From positions 19,488,036-19,552,035 of the forward strand of contig CM063252.1 of assembly GCA_032158295.1 (NCBI GenBank): a stretch of DNA of 64,000 nt. Reading direction: 5' to 3'. Positions 33,965-48,900 of the stretch are shown piece by piece. Position 1 is the stretch's first letter; each line of letters begins with the position of its first letter. A program made the position numbers and the translations under genes. Below the pieces are notes generated by a model. It did no database searches. It worked only from the letters and a program-made list of their open reading frames with translations, and had not been told where the DNA came from. Source of the DNA: Pycnopodia helianthoides (taxonomy: Eukaryota > Echinodermata > Asteroidea > Forcipulatida > Asteriidae).

Positions 33965-36900
33965 CTAAAAAACAAATCAAATCATGGTAAACGATTACAT
34001 TACACCATGTATTATGTTGTTATCATGACTCAGAGTTATTGACCAAAGTATAACTCTTGTTACTCATTTAATTAGTTGTACATTTTCAGTTAAGATTCCT
34101 CAAAATGTACTTATTCATACATACTTTGTGTAAGTTAGGCATATTCTAATGTACAGATTGCAAGGGTCATCAGAAAAGTCAGTATCAGAGGTCAAAAGTT
34201 ACAAAATCTCATAAACAAAAACAACCATGTTTTTTTTGTAGTACAAATAAGCACAGCATTGCAGATTGAAGGAAGATTCAATAAGATTAGATGAGATAAA
34301 ATAAGACTTCATTATCCCTCACTGGAGAAATTAAAAATGGCCTTGATTCAAACAGTCCTGACAAAAACACTCAAATTTAGAATAACCAAACTGACAAAAA
34401 GATAAAACCAATAATACAAAGGAAAGCTAGCAAAAAGGCACCAAATATCCATGTAAGTTTTAAGTCAGAGTATATATATATTTTTTAACATTCAGTATTT
34501 CAATTCACTGGTTCATGCAAATACCGATCTAAAAAGGGCTAAATAACATAGAGCTCTAATTCTTAGTCTATAGAGATGAATTGAAAGTTGTCATGGTAAT
34601 GAGGCCTTCTTACCTGGCGTGGGCTAAGCTTTGAGAAATAGATTAACCGTGGCTCAAATGGAACAAGGGTTGCTGGTACAAAGTTCATGAAGGTGTAGTC
34701 CTCAAAACGATTCTATGGGAGAGATAGAAATCTGTTACTGAAGGATCCATAGGAAGCTACTGACAGCTAAGTTCACAGTAAGTTTATTGGCAGTCAAGTT
34801 CATAAAAATCTACTGGCAATCAAGTTTATAAGAAGCAACTGGAAGTAAATTTTATAAGAAGCTACTGTCAGTCAAGTTTAAAAGAAACTACTGGCAGTCA
34901 AGTTTATTAAGAGGCTACTGGTAGTCAAGTTTATATGAAACTAGTGGCAGTTAAGTTTATAAGAAACTACTGGAAGCCAAGATCATAGGAAGCCACTGAC
35001 AGCCGAGTTCATGAGAAGCTACTGGCAGCCATGTTTATAGGAAGCTACTGGCAGCCAAGTTCATAGGAAGCTACTGGCAGCCAATTTCATCGGAAGCTAG
35101 CTGGCAGCCAAGTCATAGGAAGTAGCTGCAGCAAGTTCATAGGAAGCTACTGGCAGCCAGTTCACAGGAAGTACTGGCAGCCAAGTTATAGGAGCTACTG
35201 GCAGCCAGTTCATAGAAAGCTATTGTCAGCCAGTTAATAGCAAGTTACAAACAGCTAAGTGCGTACAAGCTACGTAATCTAGTACATAGGAAGCTAGCTG
35301 GCAGCCAAGTTCATAGGAAGCTACTGGCAGCCAAGTTCACAGGAAGCTACTGGCAGCCAAGTTCATAGGAAGCTACTGGCAGCCAAGTTCATAGAAAGCT
35401 ATTGTCAGCCAAGTTAATAGCAAGTTACAAACAGCTAAGTGCGTACAAGCTACCGGTAATCTAGTACATAGGAAGCTACTGACAGCCAAGTACATAAGTA
35501 GCAACTGGCAGTCAAGTTATGACATGGTAATGGTTTGTAAATTATGGTTACAATAAAAATAGGCCCAATTTATCAAACACCAAAAAAACATAAGCTTGGA
35601 AGCAGAAATACTATAGAAAAATGTTTTAGATGTTGCTTTACCTCCAATTTAATTTCTTTGACCTGCATGACGCTCGAAATGCGAAGTCCAAATTGATCTC
35701 TCAGATCCTCATCATCCTCATGGTAATAACCTGGCCCTGTAATGTAAACATCAAACATCTGATAAAACACAGGGCCTTTAATCTGGATAAAAACCAAAGA
35801 TAATAGTGCAAAAATCTGAGACACTTTGCACTAGCACATTGTTGAGACACAAAACCAATAAAATATATCTTGGTTAGATGTTTGGCCCCTAAATATGGAA
35901 ACAAGATATTACAGTGATGCAAATATCCTGTTCATAGTGTGATGTAAGTCCACTGTAAGCCACGCTCACTTCACACAAACTGGCTCAAATGATTACAAGA
36001 GGCACATAGGAGTTGCATTGAGCTAGTTTTTGATGTGGATTTATGCAAGAAAAGTATCAATAATCAGACTTTGACTGTAAAGCACTGTACACTCAGCACT
36101 TTTCCGAATCATGTAAAAAAATCCACAGGCATGTGGGATTCAAACCCAGACCTTTGCCATTCTAGAGCAGATGTCTTACCAACTAGACCACTGAGATTGC
36201 CCGGTAGCTAGAGGCAATTCCAATCCTATATTTTAGCAGTGCAACAAAACCTGTTGAATTTGCCACATTGACCTTTCAAAAGGATACTTGCTTGGTCCTA
36301 GAGTATTCATAAGAAATAAATCTACCTACCATTAGAGACGAACATTCCTGGTAGAAATGCTTGATCTTGTGAGTTGTAGCCATGGCGGAAACTAACAGGG
36401 CCCTCATGTATACTGAGATAGTGTCCTACACCATTACCAGTCTCATGCTCAAAGTCCAATCCTAACTCCCATAGACGAGTACGGGCGATTGCATCCAGAT
36501 CTCTGCCTGTGAAAGGCAAGAGAAGATAATAACTTTTAAAAGGTGTGTGTCATATTTGTTATTAGGGTTGAGCAAAGAAAAACTGAATAGGGAGACCGCA
36601 AACATAGGGCTAGATAGCTCAGTTGGTAGAGCGCTGGCATGTTAATCTGTAGGCCTCTGGTTCAAATCCCACTCTAGTCAATTCTTCTTTGTTCAACCCC
36701 AAATTGTTTAAAATTTACCAAGTCAGTTTCCCTTGTGGTTTATTACTTGATACTATATTTGTAGTACACATGATATTCTGCTACTCATTGGTTGTACCAA
36801 TTTTCATCTTGCAGTTTATTTAGGAAAGTTCTACCATCTGCTGCAGGTTTATGATTGAACAGTGCCTCAATTGAAGAAAGGAACTTACCGTAGACATCAG

Positions 36901-39900
36901 AGCGGAAAATGGTAGAAGCAAGATCAATATGACCCATGAGGATTCTTGTATAGGCATCCTGAGGAAAATATACAGATAACAAACTCATTCAATGATAATA
37001 AAACTTCTGGATCATGGGCAGCAAGCAAGAAATTCCTTCAGGATTTTTTTAAGCTCCATCGACAAAGATAACTTTCAAGGCATCCTTGGACTTTTAAGAT
37101 CAGGACCCAATTTCATAGAGCTGCTTTAAGCACAAAAATTAATTCAGCATAAACACCTTTTGCTTAACATAAGGTTACCAGCTAAAATGCTATGTCATCA
37201 TGTACCATCTATGACTGGTGACCTGCTCATATTTGCTTAACAGAAATTAATTCAGCATAAACCACTTTTTGTTTAACATAATAAGGTTACCAGCTAAAAT
37301 GCCATGTCATCATGTACCATCTGTGACTGGTGACCTGCTCATATTTGCTTAACAGAAATTTGTTAAGCAATTTTTAAACGAATGTTTCTAACAATGCTGT
37401 ATAATATCCCAGCTCTCCAGTACTTTTTACCATGTAAGTTTTTATGGTCATTAATTTTTGGAGTAATTACCAAAAGTACACCCTGCCTTTGAGCATCTCT
37501 ATGAAATTGGCCCCTGAATTTTTGGCAATGATAGCAATAAACTGAGACACTTGAATAGGTAAATGTTTAACCTGATGAGTTTTTACAATGGACTCACCTT
37601 CATAAACTGAGTTGGTGTTCCAAAATGATAGGTTCTTGCTATTTGGGTAGTACCATCCCTGATAAATAAAAGAGTATTTATTTCATACACAAAGTGTCTT
37701 TACATTTAAGGTGCAGTATAGACTAACGTAATACGACATGGAAGTATTAAGAAATTCAGCAAAAAGTAAACAGAATTATAGTTTTTAGCTCCTTTAAAAG
37801 AAAAGACATCAAGATGAAGTAGCTTCTTGACGAAGACAGGGAGACCGTGACACAAAGCCAAGGTCTAGGGATAGAGAAGGCATTTTCACTATAACAACTC
37901 TATTTCAAAAAAACTTGATAAAAAAAACTAACAAACTGTATGTTCAGCAGACAACCAGTAAATTTTGTTGGATATTCTGAGTACCAAACATGACATCATA
38001 CATTCACACAAAAACACACTGGGTTAAACCTTGGTACTCATAAAGTATTCATTGGTCAGTGAAAGAAAGTGATGGTAGACACTTAAACCAATTTGTCATA
38101 AAGTGCACATTTTAAATATTAAACTCGTATTTATTTAATATATGATGCTAAGAACTACAAAGAAGTTTGCCAGTGGCAGGATATGCTACAGCATGGCCAA
38201 GGTAGCTCTTTGTGTTTAGCTTTGACGTTTATCAAAATGTGTTAATAAAACACTATAAGCTCATGACCGAGTCCTGCAGGAAAAGAAAAGATATACCAGC
38301 AACTAAAAAGATGCCTCTGTTTAGTTACTCTTTTGCACACAGTGATACATTATACATTTGCAGTTAACATTTGTAAACCCACACAGGTTGGAGAAGAAAA
38401 AACAGAGATTGAAACTTACATGAATTGAGCTCCCGAGTCTATGACTAACGGATACTGGTTGGTAATAGGTTGATTTGACTCATCCGAAACACTGTGAAAT
38501 AAAATCATCAATTCATAAACGTTATCAATACCTTATACTATGCATAAACTAATGAATGACTTAAATGACTGAGGAATTAAGAAAATACTCACTTGTATCT
38601 TGGGACTGCCCCGTTGTAACCAAATCCAACAATTGGATAATAACTTGGCATGACATAACCAGTAACTTGCCTGTAAATAAAGAAAAGCAAAATCTCAGAC
38701 AATGCTCTTCTTTTAGATTCTCAAAGAAATGCTTCTGTGATTTGGCTGAAAAGGAGACCATAGCTATAAAGATTACATCAAGAATGTCTGGGCAGGTAGT
38801 AATGATTAATGAGTAATGATTTATTGCTTCTCTTCACCCAGGGGTATAAATGGGTACCCGCGAGGGTAGAGGTTGATATTGTGTATGAAAAAGCCTTTGG
38901 AGCGCCATGGCAGCACAGGGCTGTATACTCCCCGGGGAGCTGAGAAAGATTAAAGGAATGCTATTGGCCAAATGACCAGGGCATTAATGTAAAGCGCGTT
39001 GATACGTTTTTGTGAAATGCACTATATAAGAACTAGTTATTATTATTATATGCAGGGATGTGAAAAGTCAGCTAAAGAAATATTTGCAGAGTAATGACCG
39101 AGCAACCTTTAGATTGCATCTGATACAGTGCTCAATTTAGTCATTAGCCTGGTGTGTGCAAACACTAGTCAAATGTACTGTGCAGGCTGGTCAAACTTCC
39201 TTTCTTAGGTAGCCCAGGCTAGTCAAAAATTAACAACCTATAGTGAAACTAAGATATGATGTAGAATTGACTTTATTACTATTGCAAAATATATCCTTAT
39301 TCGATGTTAACGTGTTGTGATTATATTTATGTACCATCTGACTACAAAACAACAGCCTCATCTTGTAATGACTGCAACACAAAATGATCAACTACGTATT
39401 TTAATGGACCAGTCGAAATTCTTGGCAACTAGTCAAATGTACAGATGACTAGCCTAGTGGCTGGTCAGGGAAACCAATAAGTACAAGGTCTTTGATACCA
39501 GCTATACTTACATCCTGAGCTCTATTGCTTGGTCAGCTACTATCTTCTCACTCAGTTTCTCTATTTTACCGGTGCTCGGATTCTGTTTACAGCAAGAAAA
39601 CAACATAGAAAGTCCCAGTGTTTTTACCCTCATATCATTTCAGTATAAGAGAAACAGAAAGCAAATTAAAATTTTTGTTCAGTTTCACACAGAAGAATTC
39701 CTTTTTAATTCCCAATTTGCCAAAGAAATACTTCTCTGGACTGTTTGACTTACCGTTTCAGAGCGGAGTCTCTCCGCAACCCATGCAGCCAGTTCACAGA
39801 CAGCTGCTGAATCCCGCCTCTGTGCATCAAGGGAACATCAAATCAATCGTTAGAAGTAAAGAAGAGAATGACACATTTGTAAACTAAATAGGCATCTAGA

Positions 39901-42900
39901 CTTAGACCAAGGGTATGGAAGCAAGTGTGCCTGCTACCTCAGTCGAATCTAAGGTTTGCAAAACTCAATGGGCATCAAGGCTTAGAGCAGGGGTGTGGAG
40001 GCAAGTACCTCTGTTTATCTCAGTGAAGTTTAACGTTTGCAAAACTCAATGGGCATTAAAGCTTAGACCAGGGGTACGAAGGCAAGTACTTCCGTTTATT
40101 TCAGTGAAGTATAAGGTTCATACACTAAATGGGCATCAAGGCTTTAGGCCAGGGGGTATGGAGCCAAGTCCCTCCATTTATATCAGTGACGTACACGGTA
40201 TGAAACTAAATGGGCATCAAGGCTTTAGACCAGGGGGTATGGAGCCAAGTCCCTCCATTTATATCAGTGACGTACACGGTATGAAACTAAATGGGCATCA
40301 AGGCTTTAGACCAGGGGGTACGGAGCCAAGTCCCTCCATTTATATCAGTGGCGTACACGGTATGAAACTAAATGAGCATCAAGGCTTTAGACCAGGGGGT
40401 ATGGAGCCAAGTCCCTCCATTTATATCAGTGACGTACACGGTATGAAACTAAATGGGCATCAAGGCTTTAGACCAGGGGTATGGAGCCAAGTCCCTCCAT
40501 TTATATCAGTGACGTACACGGTATGAAACTAAATGGGCATCAAGGCTTTAGACCAGGGGGTATGGAGCCAAGTCCCTCCATTTATATCAGTGACGTACAC
40601 GGTATGAAACTAAATGGGCATCAAGGCTTTAGACCAGGGGGTATGGAGCCAAGTCCCTCCATTTATATCAGTGACGTACACGGTATGAAACTAAATGGGC
40701 ATCAAGGCTTTAGACCAGGGGGTACGGAGCCAAGTCCCTCCATTTATATCAGTGACGTACACGGTATGAAACTAAATGGGCATCAAGGCTTTAGACCAGG
40801 GGGTACGGAGCCAAGTCCCTCCATTTATATCAGTGACGTACACGGTATGAAACTAAATGGGCATCAAGGCTTTAGACCAGGGGGTATGGAGCCAAGTCCC
40901 TCCATTATATCAGTGACGTACACGGTATGAAACTAAATGGGCATCAAGGCTTTAGACCAGGGGGTATGGAGCCAAGTCCCTCCATTTATATCAGTGACGT
41001 ACACGGTATGAAACTAAATGGGCATCAAGGCTTTAGACCAGGGGGTATGGAGCCAAGTCCCTCCATTTATATCAGTGACGTACACGGTATGAAACTAAAT
41101 GGGCATCAAGGCTTTAGACCAGGGGGTACGGAGCCAAGTCCCTCCATTTATATCAGTGACGTACACGGTATGAAACTAAATGAACATCAAGGCTTTAGAC
41201 CAGGGGGTATGGAGCCAAGTCCCTCCATTTATATCAGTGACGTACACGGTATGAAACTAAATGGGCATCAAGGCTTTAGACCAGGGGGTATGGAGCCAAG
41301 TCCCTCCATTTATATCAGTGACGTCCACGGTATGAAACTAAATGGGCATCAAGGCTTTAGACCAGGGGGTATGGAGCCAAGTCCCTCCATTTATATCAGT
41401 GACGTACACGGTATGAAACTAAATGGGCATCAAGGCTTTAGACCAGGGGGTACGGAGCCAAGTCCCTCCATTTATATCAGTGACGTACACGGTATGAAAC
41501 TAAATGGGCATCAAGGCTTAGACCTGTTTATCTCAGTGAAGTACAAGGTTTATATTCTCAATGGGCATCAAGGCTTAGCCCAGGGGGTATGGAGGCAAGT
41601 ACTTGTGACCTTAGTAAAGTCCAAGGTTTTTCTTAACTTATCTACCTGGGATTTCAGCTAGCTTTCTTAACATGTTATTAAAAAAAGTGTAAGGTCTTAC
41701 GTTAGCATCAACCATGCCTGCAATCTCTTTGTCGTTCTTGATTGCCTTCAGCTGCTGGACAAGTGACGGAGACACCACACACGCTTTTTCTATGGCACAA
41801 AATATAAACATAATTATGAAATTTTTTGCATACACCTTAAGCACAAAAAGTAGCTAAGCACAACAAAATATGCTTACCAAAATAAGATTACCAGCCAAAA
41901 TAGCATTCCATATGTACTATTTGTGACTGGTATCCTGCTTATTTTTGTTTAGCAGAAAATTTGTAAGCACTACTTGCTGCTTAACACGTTGACTGCCGGT
42001 CATTATATTCGTAGTGCGTTCGAATTTGCCAAGTGCGGTGCGCATGTGCGCATAAGTGCAATGCGCATGCGCGCATAACAAATAGCTACTATACAAAAAT
42101 TAACTTGCACATTCTAAGGTAGATGTCCTCACCACTGCCAGAAGCGTAAGTGATGCCAGAGTACTTAAATAACAATACAAAGCTCTTTCATTCACTACAA
42201 GTATACTCGTAGTGGCAGAATTCGTCTAACCTGTTACTACGTATATACTAGTAGGCGGCAGTCAACGTGTTAATAAGCAGCTCTATGAAATTGGGCCCTG
42301 ATTGAGAACACATTCCTGTGACCCATAAATTGTTACTTTTATTCAGTCACCACTTACTCAGGGTCCTTAACCTTACCTCATCAATAGCCTCAAGGTATCC
42401 AATACTTGTGTCATTTCCAATCCAGATTTTACGGATAGAGCCTTTGTTGTTGGTATTACGAAGTCCAGTCATAAAGTTTGAGTAGTCATATACTCTTATG
42501 CATAAAGGCAGTAGAGTCCCTGCGGATAAATGCCACACAAAACACAGTATAAAATAAGGAGTCGTCTAAGATGTCAACATTTAGAAGATTGTACAATAAA
42601 TGGTGGTGGTAACACTGAAAAACTAACTATTTACAAAAACCTGCTTGACCTTTCAAAGTAACAACTTCTTCATCAGTTGCAATGAAGGGGTCAATCTATG
42701 TGCATTCTTAATACAATCTACACAATTTAAGAAGGTTCCGGGTGAATGAGTCCAATGAATAAGGTAAACAAAAGGTGGGGTAGGTGACTGGAGCATCTAG
42801 TCTTGATAGTAAAACCACTGCATTCGTTTTCACCCTGAAGCTTCAACTTTTCACATTTTACATGACACTTAATGAATACTGTTGTCCAATTGAAAATGGT

Positions 42901-45900
42901 GAACCAATATTTTATATCCAGCCTCACTTCGGTCACCTTGATTTGAAAAAAATGGAGTAAAAGCAAGATGGCTATACCTGTTTCTGGGCATCCATAGCTG
43001 GCTCCGATCTTCAAATGCTCCTTGATAGTGCTGGTCAAACGACGAGTTGGTTCATACAAGTACAAGCTGAATATACATGTAACCATACAACATAGTTTTA
43101 ATAGAAAGTTACATTTTCACAAAAATACAAACATTAAAAATAGATTTTCTACGAAGGACTTTGGCAAAGTTTTTTAAAACATGGTAACCATTTTGGGTTA
43201 AAGTTTCTTAAAAGAAACTGCGCACAAATCAGAAGATAACATAAACATCTCCAAAAACCAATACGTAGTAATTTCAAGCCAAACAATTTCTTGCATCAGA
43301 AATAAGGAGCAAACCCTTCAAGTGCTTAAGAATACATTACTAAAGGGTAAATAAAAGACTAAGTTTTCAATTCTTAAATCTTTTGCTGCTGCTTTTGGGA
43401 ACAATGTTAGTTGCTGTTTCATTCCCCAGACATAACAATGTATATACTACACACACAGATCATTGTCATTTGATTGGTGGCATTACATGTCATCCTCTAT
43501 TTTGCCATGTATACTGCCACAATGCTCCAAAACTTAACTTGAGAGTCCAATATGGATAATTATTGGATGCTTTGCTGTGTAGTTTCTAAAATAATCGTTC
43601 CCGGTTTGTCCAAATAAGGCAAGGTCGTGTCATGGCATTTAGGAGGTTTTTTAAAGCTAATTTTCAGAATGTGGGGTGGACTAGTTTTTGTGTCTATTTT
43701 GTGTTTATCGTGAACAAATTTGAAATGACAAACATCCATGTGTGAGTTATATAAAACAGATATTGAATGCATTGGGTTTGTGCATTGTCACAGAATACAA
43801 TCACTCAGTGAAATCTGGCCTTTTCATTTCACTTGGCTTCGCTTTGTGAACTACGTGGCTTCGCCCTGAAAATGGAAGTCCAGATTTCACCTCGTGCTTA
43901 TATTCTGCGACAAAGCACTTACATACATCTCATATGTGTATATCTTTAAACATAAATTAATGCTGATGAACAGATAGCTTAGAGGAACCAAAAGATCAGT
44001 ACAGTATACTGTAACATCATCCAATGCCTACATGACTTACTTGATTAGTTCTTCAGTAATAATGGCAAATGACATGAAGAGTGGGTTGAACTGGATATCA
44101 CGACCTCGCAAATTAAACAGCCCTGATGATGAAATCAAACATAGAGTTTAAGGTGAAATCTCATCAAGTTTTCTCTGTTAAGTCACAGCAGCTACTCAAC
44201 CTTTGACCTTCAAATCAACCTACAACAATAACGAGCTTCGTCGATTGACACATGCACTCAATTAGAGGTGTAACTTGTCCATTCTTCAGTTTTACACACA
44301 TTTAATATTTTGTGTCGCAAGCTGAAACAACTATTCAGGGAAATTAAGCACATCAATAAGTTGATATTTTACATTTGCATGTATCAGGCATAATACTTTG
44401 TCCTTAGAAAAAAGTGGGAGAATTTGATTGAGTACAAGGGCTTGCCTACATGTACAAGGTAAAGTATAATAATAATATTGCTAACTTTTCTGAGAGCCCA
44501 AAAGTCGGAAATCAGACTTAAGTAAAAAGAACATCATGCTTGTAATTAAGAGTAATTACAAATCACACAAGACAGAATCTAGACGTTGTTTAAATGTGCA
44601 AATACAAACAAAGGCCCTTTTCTAAAACAGGGCTTCAGCTGCTGCTCTGTTGTTGATTTTGAAAAAAATGTCTACTTTCCAAACAAGTTTTTAAATTTGC
44701 AAATGGAGCCTAAGCGAGTAAGCAGTTATAGTTTTGAAGAGCGCCATAGTTTGTTAAGAATAATGTTATATAAGTTGGCTCTGAAATATAATGAAAGTGT
44801 CAATCTGCATACAACCAATACATATGAATTGTATATAACCATTGATTTAACAAATACACAATTGCTTAAAAATTGTTTGCTAAGCAGAAATAAGCAGGAT
44901 ACCAGTCACAAATTGCACATGTGACATGGTATTTTGGCTGGTAACCTTAATCTGCTAAGCATAATTTTGTTGTGCTTAGCTACTTTTTGTGCTTAAGCAG
45001 CTCTATGAAATTGGGCTCTTTTTTCTTTTTATTCGAGGTGGATTCGAAACAGGTCCACAGAGGTGAAAGAATCACATGGCAATTGATCCCATGCACTTAG
45101 GTCACACGTGGCTATTGTCTGCGCTTTACTCGCAACACAGTAGGGTAAACTGACTCTCAAGATTTATTGTGGTGATGACATCCAGTGAATTGGGTCAGTA
45201 GGGAAAAAGTAATGAAGAGAATTCTAGTTGCATTTACTTTACAATAGGACTTATTCTTAATCTTACATGCAATTTCATCCAGTTTAGTCACCACCACAGC
45301 GTCTATTTTCTCTTCCTCCATCATGTCCCTGATGTTCTTCTTGCCCTCTTGACGGTAAATCTTGTCCTCCCAAGCCTCACCTAAAATTAGTCCACAATAA
45401 AATGAGCAAAAGATATTGACAAAATAGGAAGACATAGGATAGGGCTCTAGATAGCTTGGTTGGTAGAGCGCCGGCATGTTCAAGTCCCGCTGTAGTCAAT
45501 TTCTCTTTGTTCAACCCAGAATTATTTTTAGATTTATCCAGTCAGTTTCCCTCATGGTTTATTACTTGGTATTTGAAATAAAAAGTTGCACCCCCTTAAG
45601 GTGATCCCTGTACTGCCGCTTCCCAGGTTGTATCGTAAACTTAGTTGGGATACCTGGCTACATGGCAGTTTAATACAGGTTGAATGGCTTCCGACTGGCA
45701 CCCCAGGACAAAGATATTTACAAAATAGGGAGACCGCCAACATAGGGCTAGATAGCTCAGTTGGTTGAGCGCTGGCACAATTAATCCGGAGGTCGCAGGT
45801 TCAAGACCTGCTCTAGTTAATATTTCTTTGTTCAACCCAAAATGATTAAAAATGTTTCAGATCTGATTTTCCTTTGTCCCTAGATGCTGTTTTGGTTGGT

Positions 45901-48900
45901 AAAATTATTCTTTAATATTTTTGTTTTCATTTCAAATATTCAAGTACATGTATATTACACTTATAGAAATAATCAACCTCCACAAAATTATACAAACAGT
46001 CATCATACATGGGCAAAATGCAGTAGGGAAGTCATTGGAGATTATGTATTACTTAAAATGAAGGTCTGAGGTAGGGTGATAATTATAATCAGACCTTATT
46101 TCCTAAACAAAACTCTCAGTCTTCAAACTCCGAAGACATGCCCATTTCGGTCCTTCCGTACATTGGTCACACTTCACACAAAATCCAACGTATCCTCCGT
46201 GAGGTTGATATCAAGGTCTACTACCGTACTCGCAACAAATTGGAAATAAAGCTACACACCCACGAAGACAAGTATGACTCTAGCAGTCAAGCGGGAGTTT
46301 ACCGGATTCCTTGCTCTTGTGGTAAAGTGTACATTGGCGAGACGGGTAGAGACCTTAACACAAGGCTGAAAGAACACAAAGCCCATGGCCGCACAGGAGA
46401 ATAGGACAAATCTGCCATTGTCAAACATTCTGCTGATCTAGACCATTAGATTGGGATCAAGCTCAAATCATAGCTCCTGAGAGACATTGGTATACACGTC
46501 GCATCAGGGAAGCTATTGAAATACACAAGCACAATACAGTGCTTCAAGATATCGGCTACTTCATCAGCAATATTTGGCACACAATCCTACCACCCTACTC
46601 TACTGGTATCCCTCAGTCTACTGACACGCCCCACTACACAGGGCACTCACACACAATGGGCAACCCACACAATAACTCTGAGCCCTCCAATCACAGTTCT
46701 CCTTTCAGAAGAACCAATCAGAGCAGTGAATGACTCTACACTGAAACCTCTGAATCCTTATAAATAGTACTGCATGTCTTACACTCACTAGTCTCCTGAC
46801 GATGACTAGAGCAAGCTAGTCGAAACGTTGAGACCAAAAAGAACTCACTCTGCGGCAGTGCAGTTAATTACGAGAAGTCCCCCCGATCCACAAAGCTAAA
46901 GTAGCAGTCCAGGCCGATTTCCTACCTCCCGCCCAGGTAGTAGTTAGGACAGGACAGTTCTTTTCAGAACTGAGAAGTCTCCCGAATTCCGAAAATCTAC
47001 TCCGCGGTAGTAGAATAAATAGCAAGACAAGTTCTCTAAAGAACAAATCTACACAGCAAGTAGATATTTTTTACACATGGTGTTACCGCAAACCGAATAT
47101 ATAATTATAATCAAATTGCTAATCACTGAATCACTAAAAGGCGGGTAGATAAAATTACCAATACCTTTGGATAAAGATTTAAATTATCAGACTCACCCGC
47201 ATACAGTTGTGTATCATATGGCGTCAGAGGTTGTATTCCATAATCCACCTGTTGACTGTCTGCCCAAATGTAGTCAATCATGAAATCATTCTTGTCATCT
47301 TCTTCGTTATCGTCATTGATGAGATCAGGATCAGGAATTTGTGGATTAAGGTTGATAATCCGGATGTCATCCAAGGGAATCAGCTTAAATTTCCTAATCT
47401 CATAATCCTCAAAAGTACGATTGAAGATGTAGAAATCATCTGATACAAAACATGGAAATATCATAAATGAAAAAGCAATCTCAATAATTATTTGAACTTC
47501 TAATGTCAGAAATAATATTTTATTTATCTATTTTGAGGTCAGTCACAAAACACACATCTGATTAATCTAAATAAGAAAAAATGTTTCAGTGAAAATGATA
47601 TTTATTCGTCCCATTTTGTTGTCTGGTACTACTCACGTATTGACAGGAGTTGTGGGTCGTAACCTATTCTGGCAACTGGACTCAACTGATTGTTTGGCAC
47701 AACATACTCAATGATCCACTCTGCTGGAGTCTCATCTCGAGTATCACCTGTCAGAAATAAAAACCAACAGAAATTAGGAATAGTCCTGTCTCATTCAATA
47801 ATTAATTACTTTTCACCCTCTTTGGTTATGTCTTTTAAGTTTCTAATCTCTTGTGGTTAAACCAGCCCCTTCCCTCTACCCCCATTTGTCTCTTTTTTCA
47901 TTGTTCATCCAGGCCTCGAATTACATGGCGGCCACGACAGCCAACGTCGTTGATGCCCTTGTAACTGGCCGTGGTGCCCCTCGAAAAATACCCTTTGCTT
48001 CTTTCGACTGCATTCTGCTTCTCTCTTTCACCTTCATTCTATTTGACTGCTCCTGTTACACTTGTCATTTAGCCTTTAAGAAAGACTCTGCTAGGGTCGA
48101 AACGAGAGGCCATTGAACATTTTTTGCGAAAAAAACCCCCAGATTACTCTTCCTAAATGGTACGCAAAAGGAGGCTGTACTCTGATCTGCTTCCCTTCAG
48201 GCAGAAATGTACATCTCTCCGACTGTTTGGTTAGATGGAGAATCACTTACAGGTCAATGAACCCCCTGCACTGCTGTGACACCCAGCTACTGTCTACCCA
48301 ATAGTCTGCCATGTTGAAAGTCAAGATGCATGTAAAGATACTTGTCCAACTGCCACACGTCGCCTGTGCACTTCACAGTATCATACACAAGGACCCAATT
48401 TCATAGCACTGCTTAACGGTAAGCAAATTTTCAGGCTTACCGTGTATTATAAGGGCAAGTGTATTTCACAGGTTAGCAAGAAAATTGGGCAGCCAGCCTG
48501 CACGTTCACCATGGATTTGCATTGTTACATCATTCATTTTCATATGGTAAGCACAGGAAGGTTAGCATGCCTTTTGAAAATGACCGAGAAATGTCTTGCG
48601 TGAATATACAGCTCAATTCGAGTCCAAAACAATACACCAGCTAGCTGGTCATGACATCTCACATTCAACAACCCATTCTAAGACCTTTTAGAGTATAAAA
48701 AAAAGGAACATACCGAAGCGCATCAAGTCCCAGTTGCAATCGACCTCTCTCTCTGCCTGGATCCAGTAACGACCGTCTGTCCAGAGGAGAGCTTTCCCAC
48801 TTTCCCCTGATCGTTCTGTTGTAACAACGGCTAAAGCATCTGCATTTTCAGAAAAACACAATATATTAACTAAAAATAATAATAATGGTGGCTTCTTATA

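Noticed and set aside
34740..35530. Regular short repeats that could suggest a CRISPR array
   Set aside because: Units are contiguous with no spacers, the genome is eukaryotic, and the repeats are typical of a minisatellite.
36600..36680. Possible tRNA gene (good A- and B-box)
   Set aside because: The acceptor stem does not pair and the same sequence with the same 3' tail recurs at 25.4 and 45.4-45.8 kb, so it is a SINE.
39915..41661. Long plus-strand open frames encoding a repetitive Gly/Pro/Ser-rich protein
   Set aside because: They are a by-product of an 81-bp minisatellite. The frame shifts between blocks, there is no start context or splice evidence, and the array lies in an intron of gene 2.
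47853..48304. Two adjacent open frames on the plus strand
   Set aside because: No recognisable domain. They overlap a dispersed repeat (CAGGCCTCGAATTACATGGC) and lie in an intron of gene 2 on the opposite strand.
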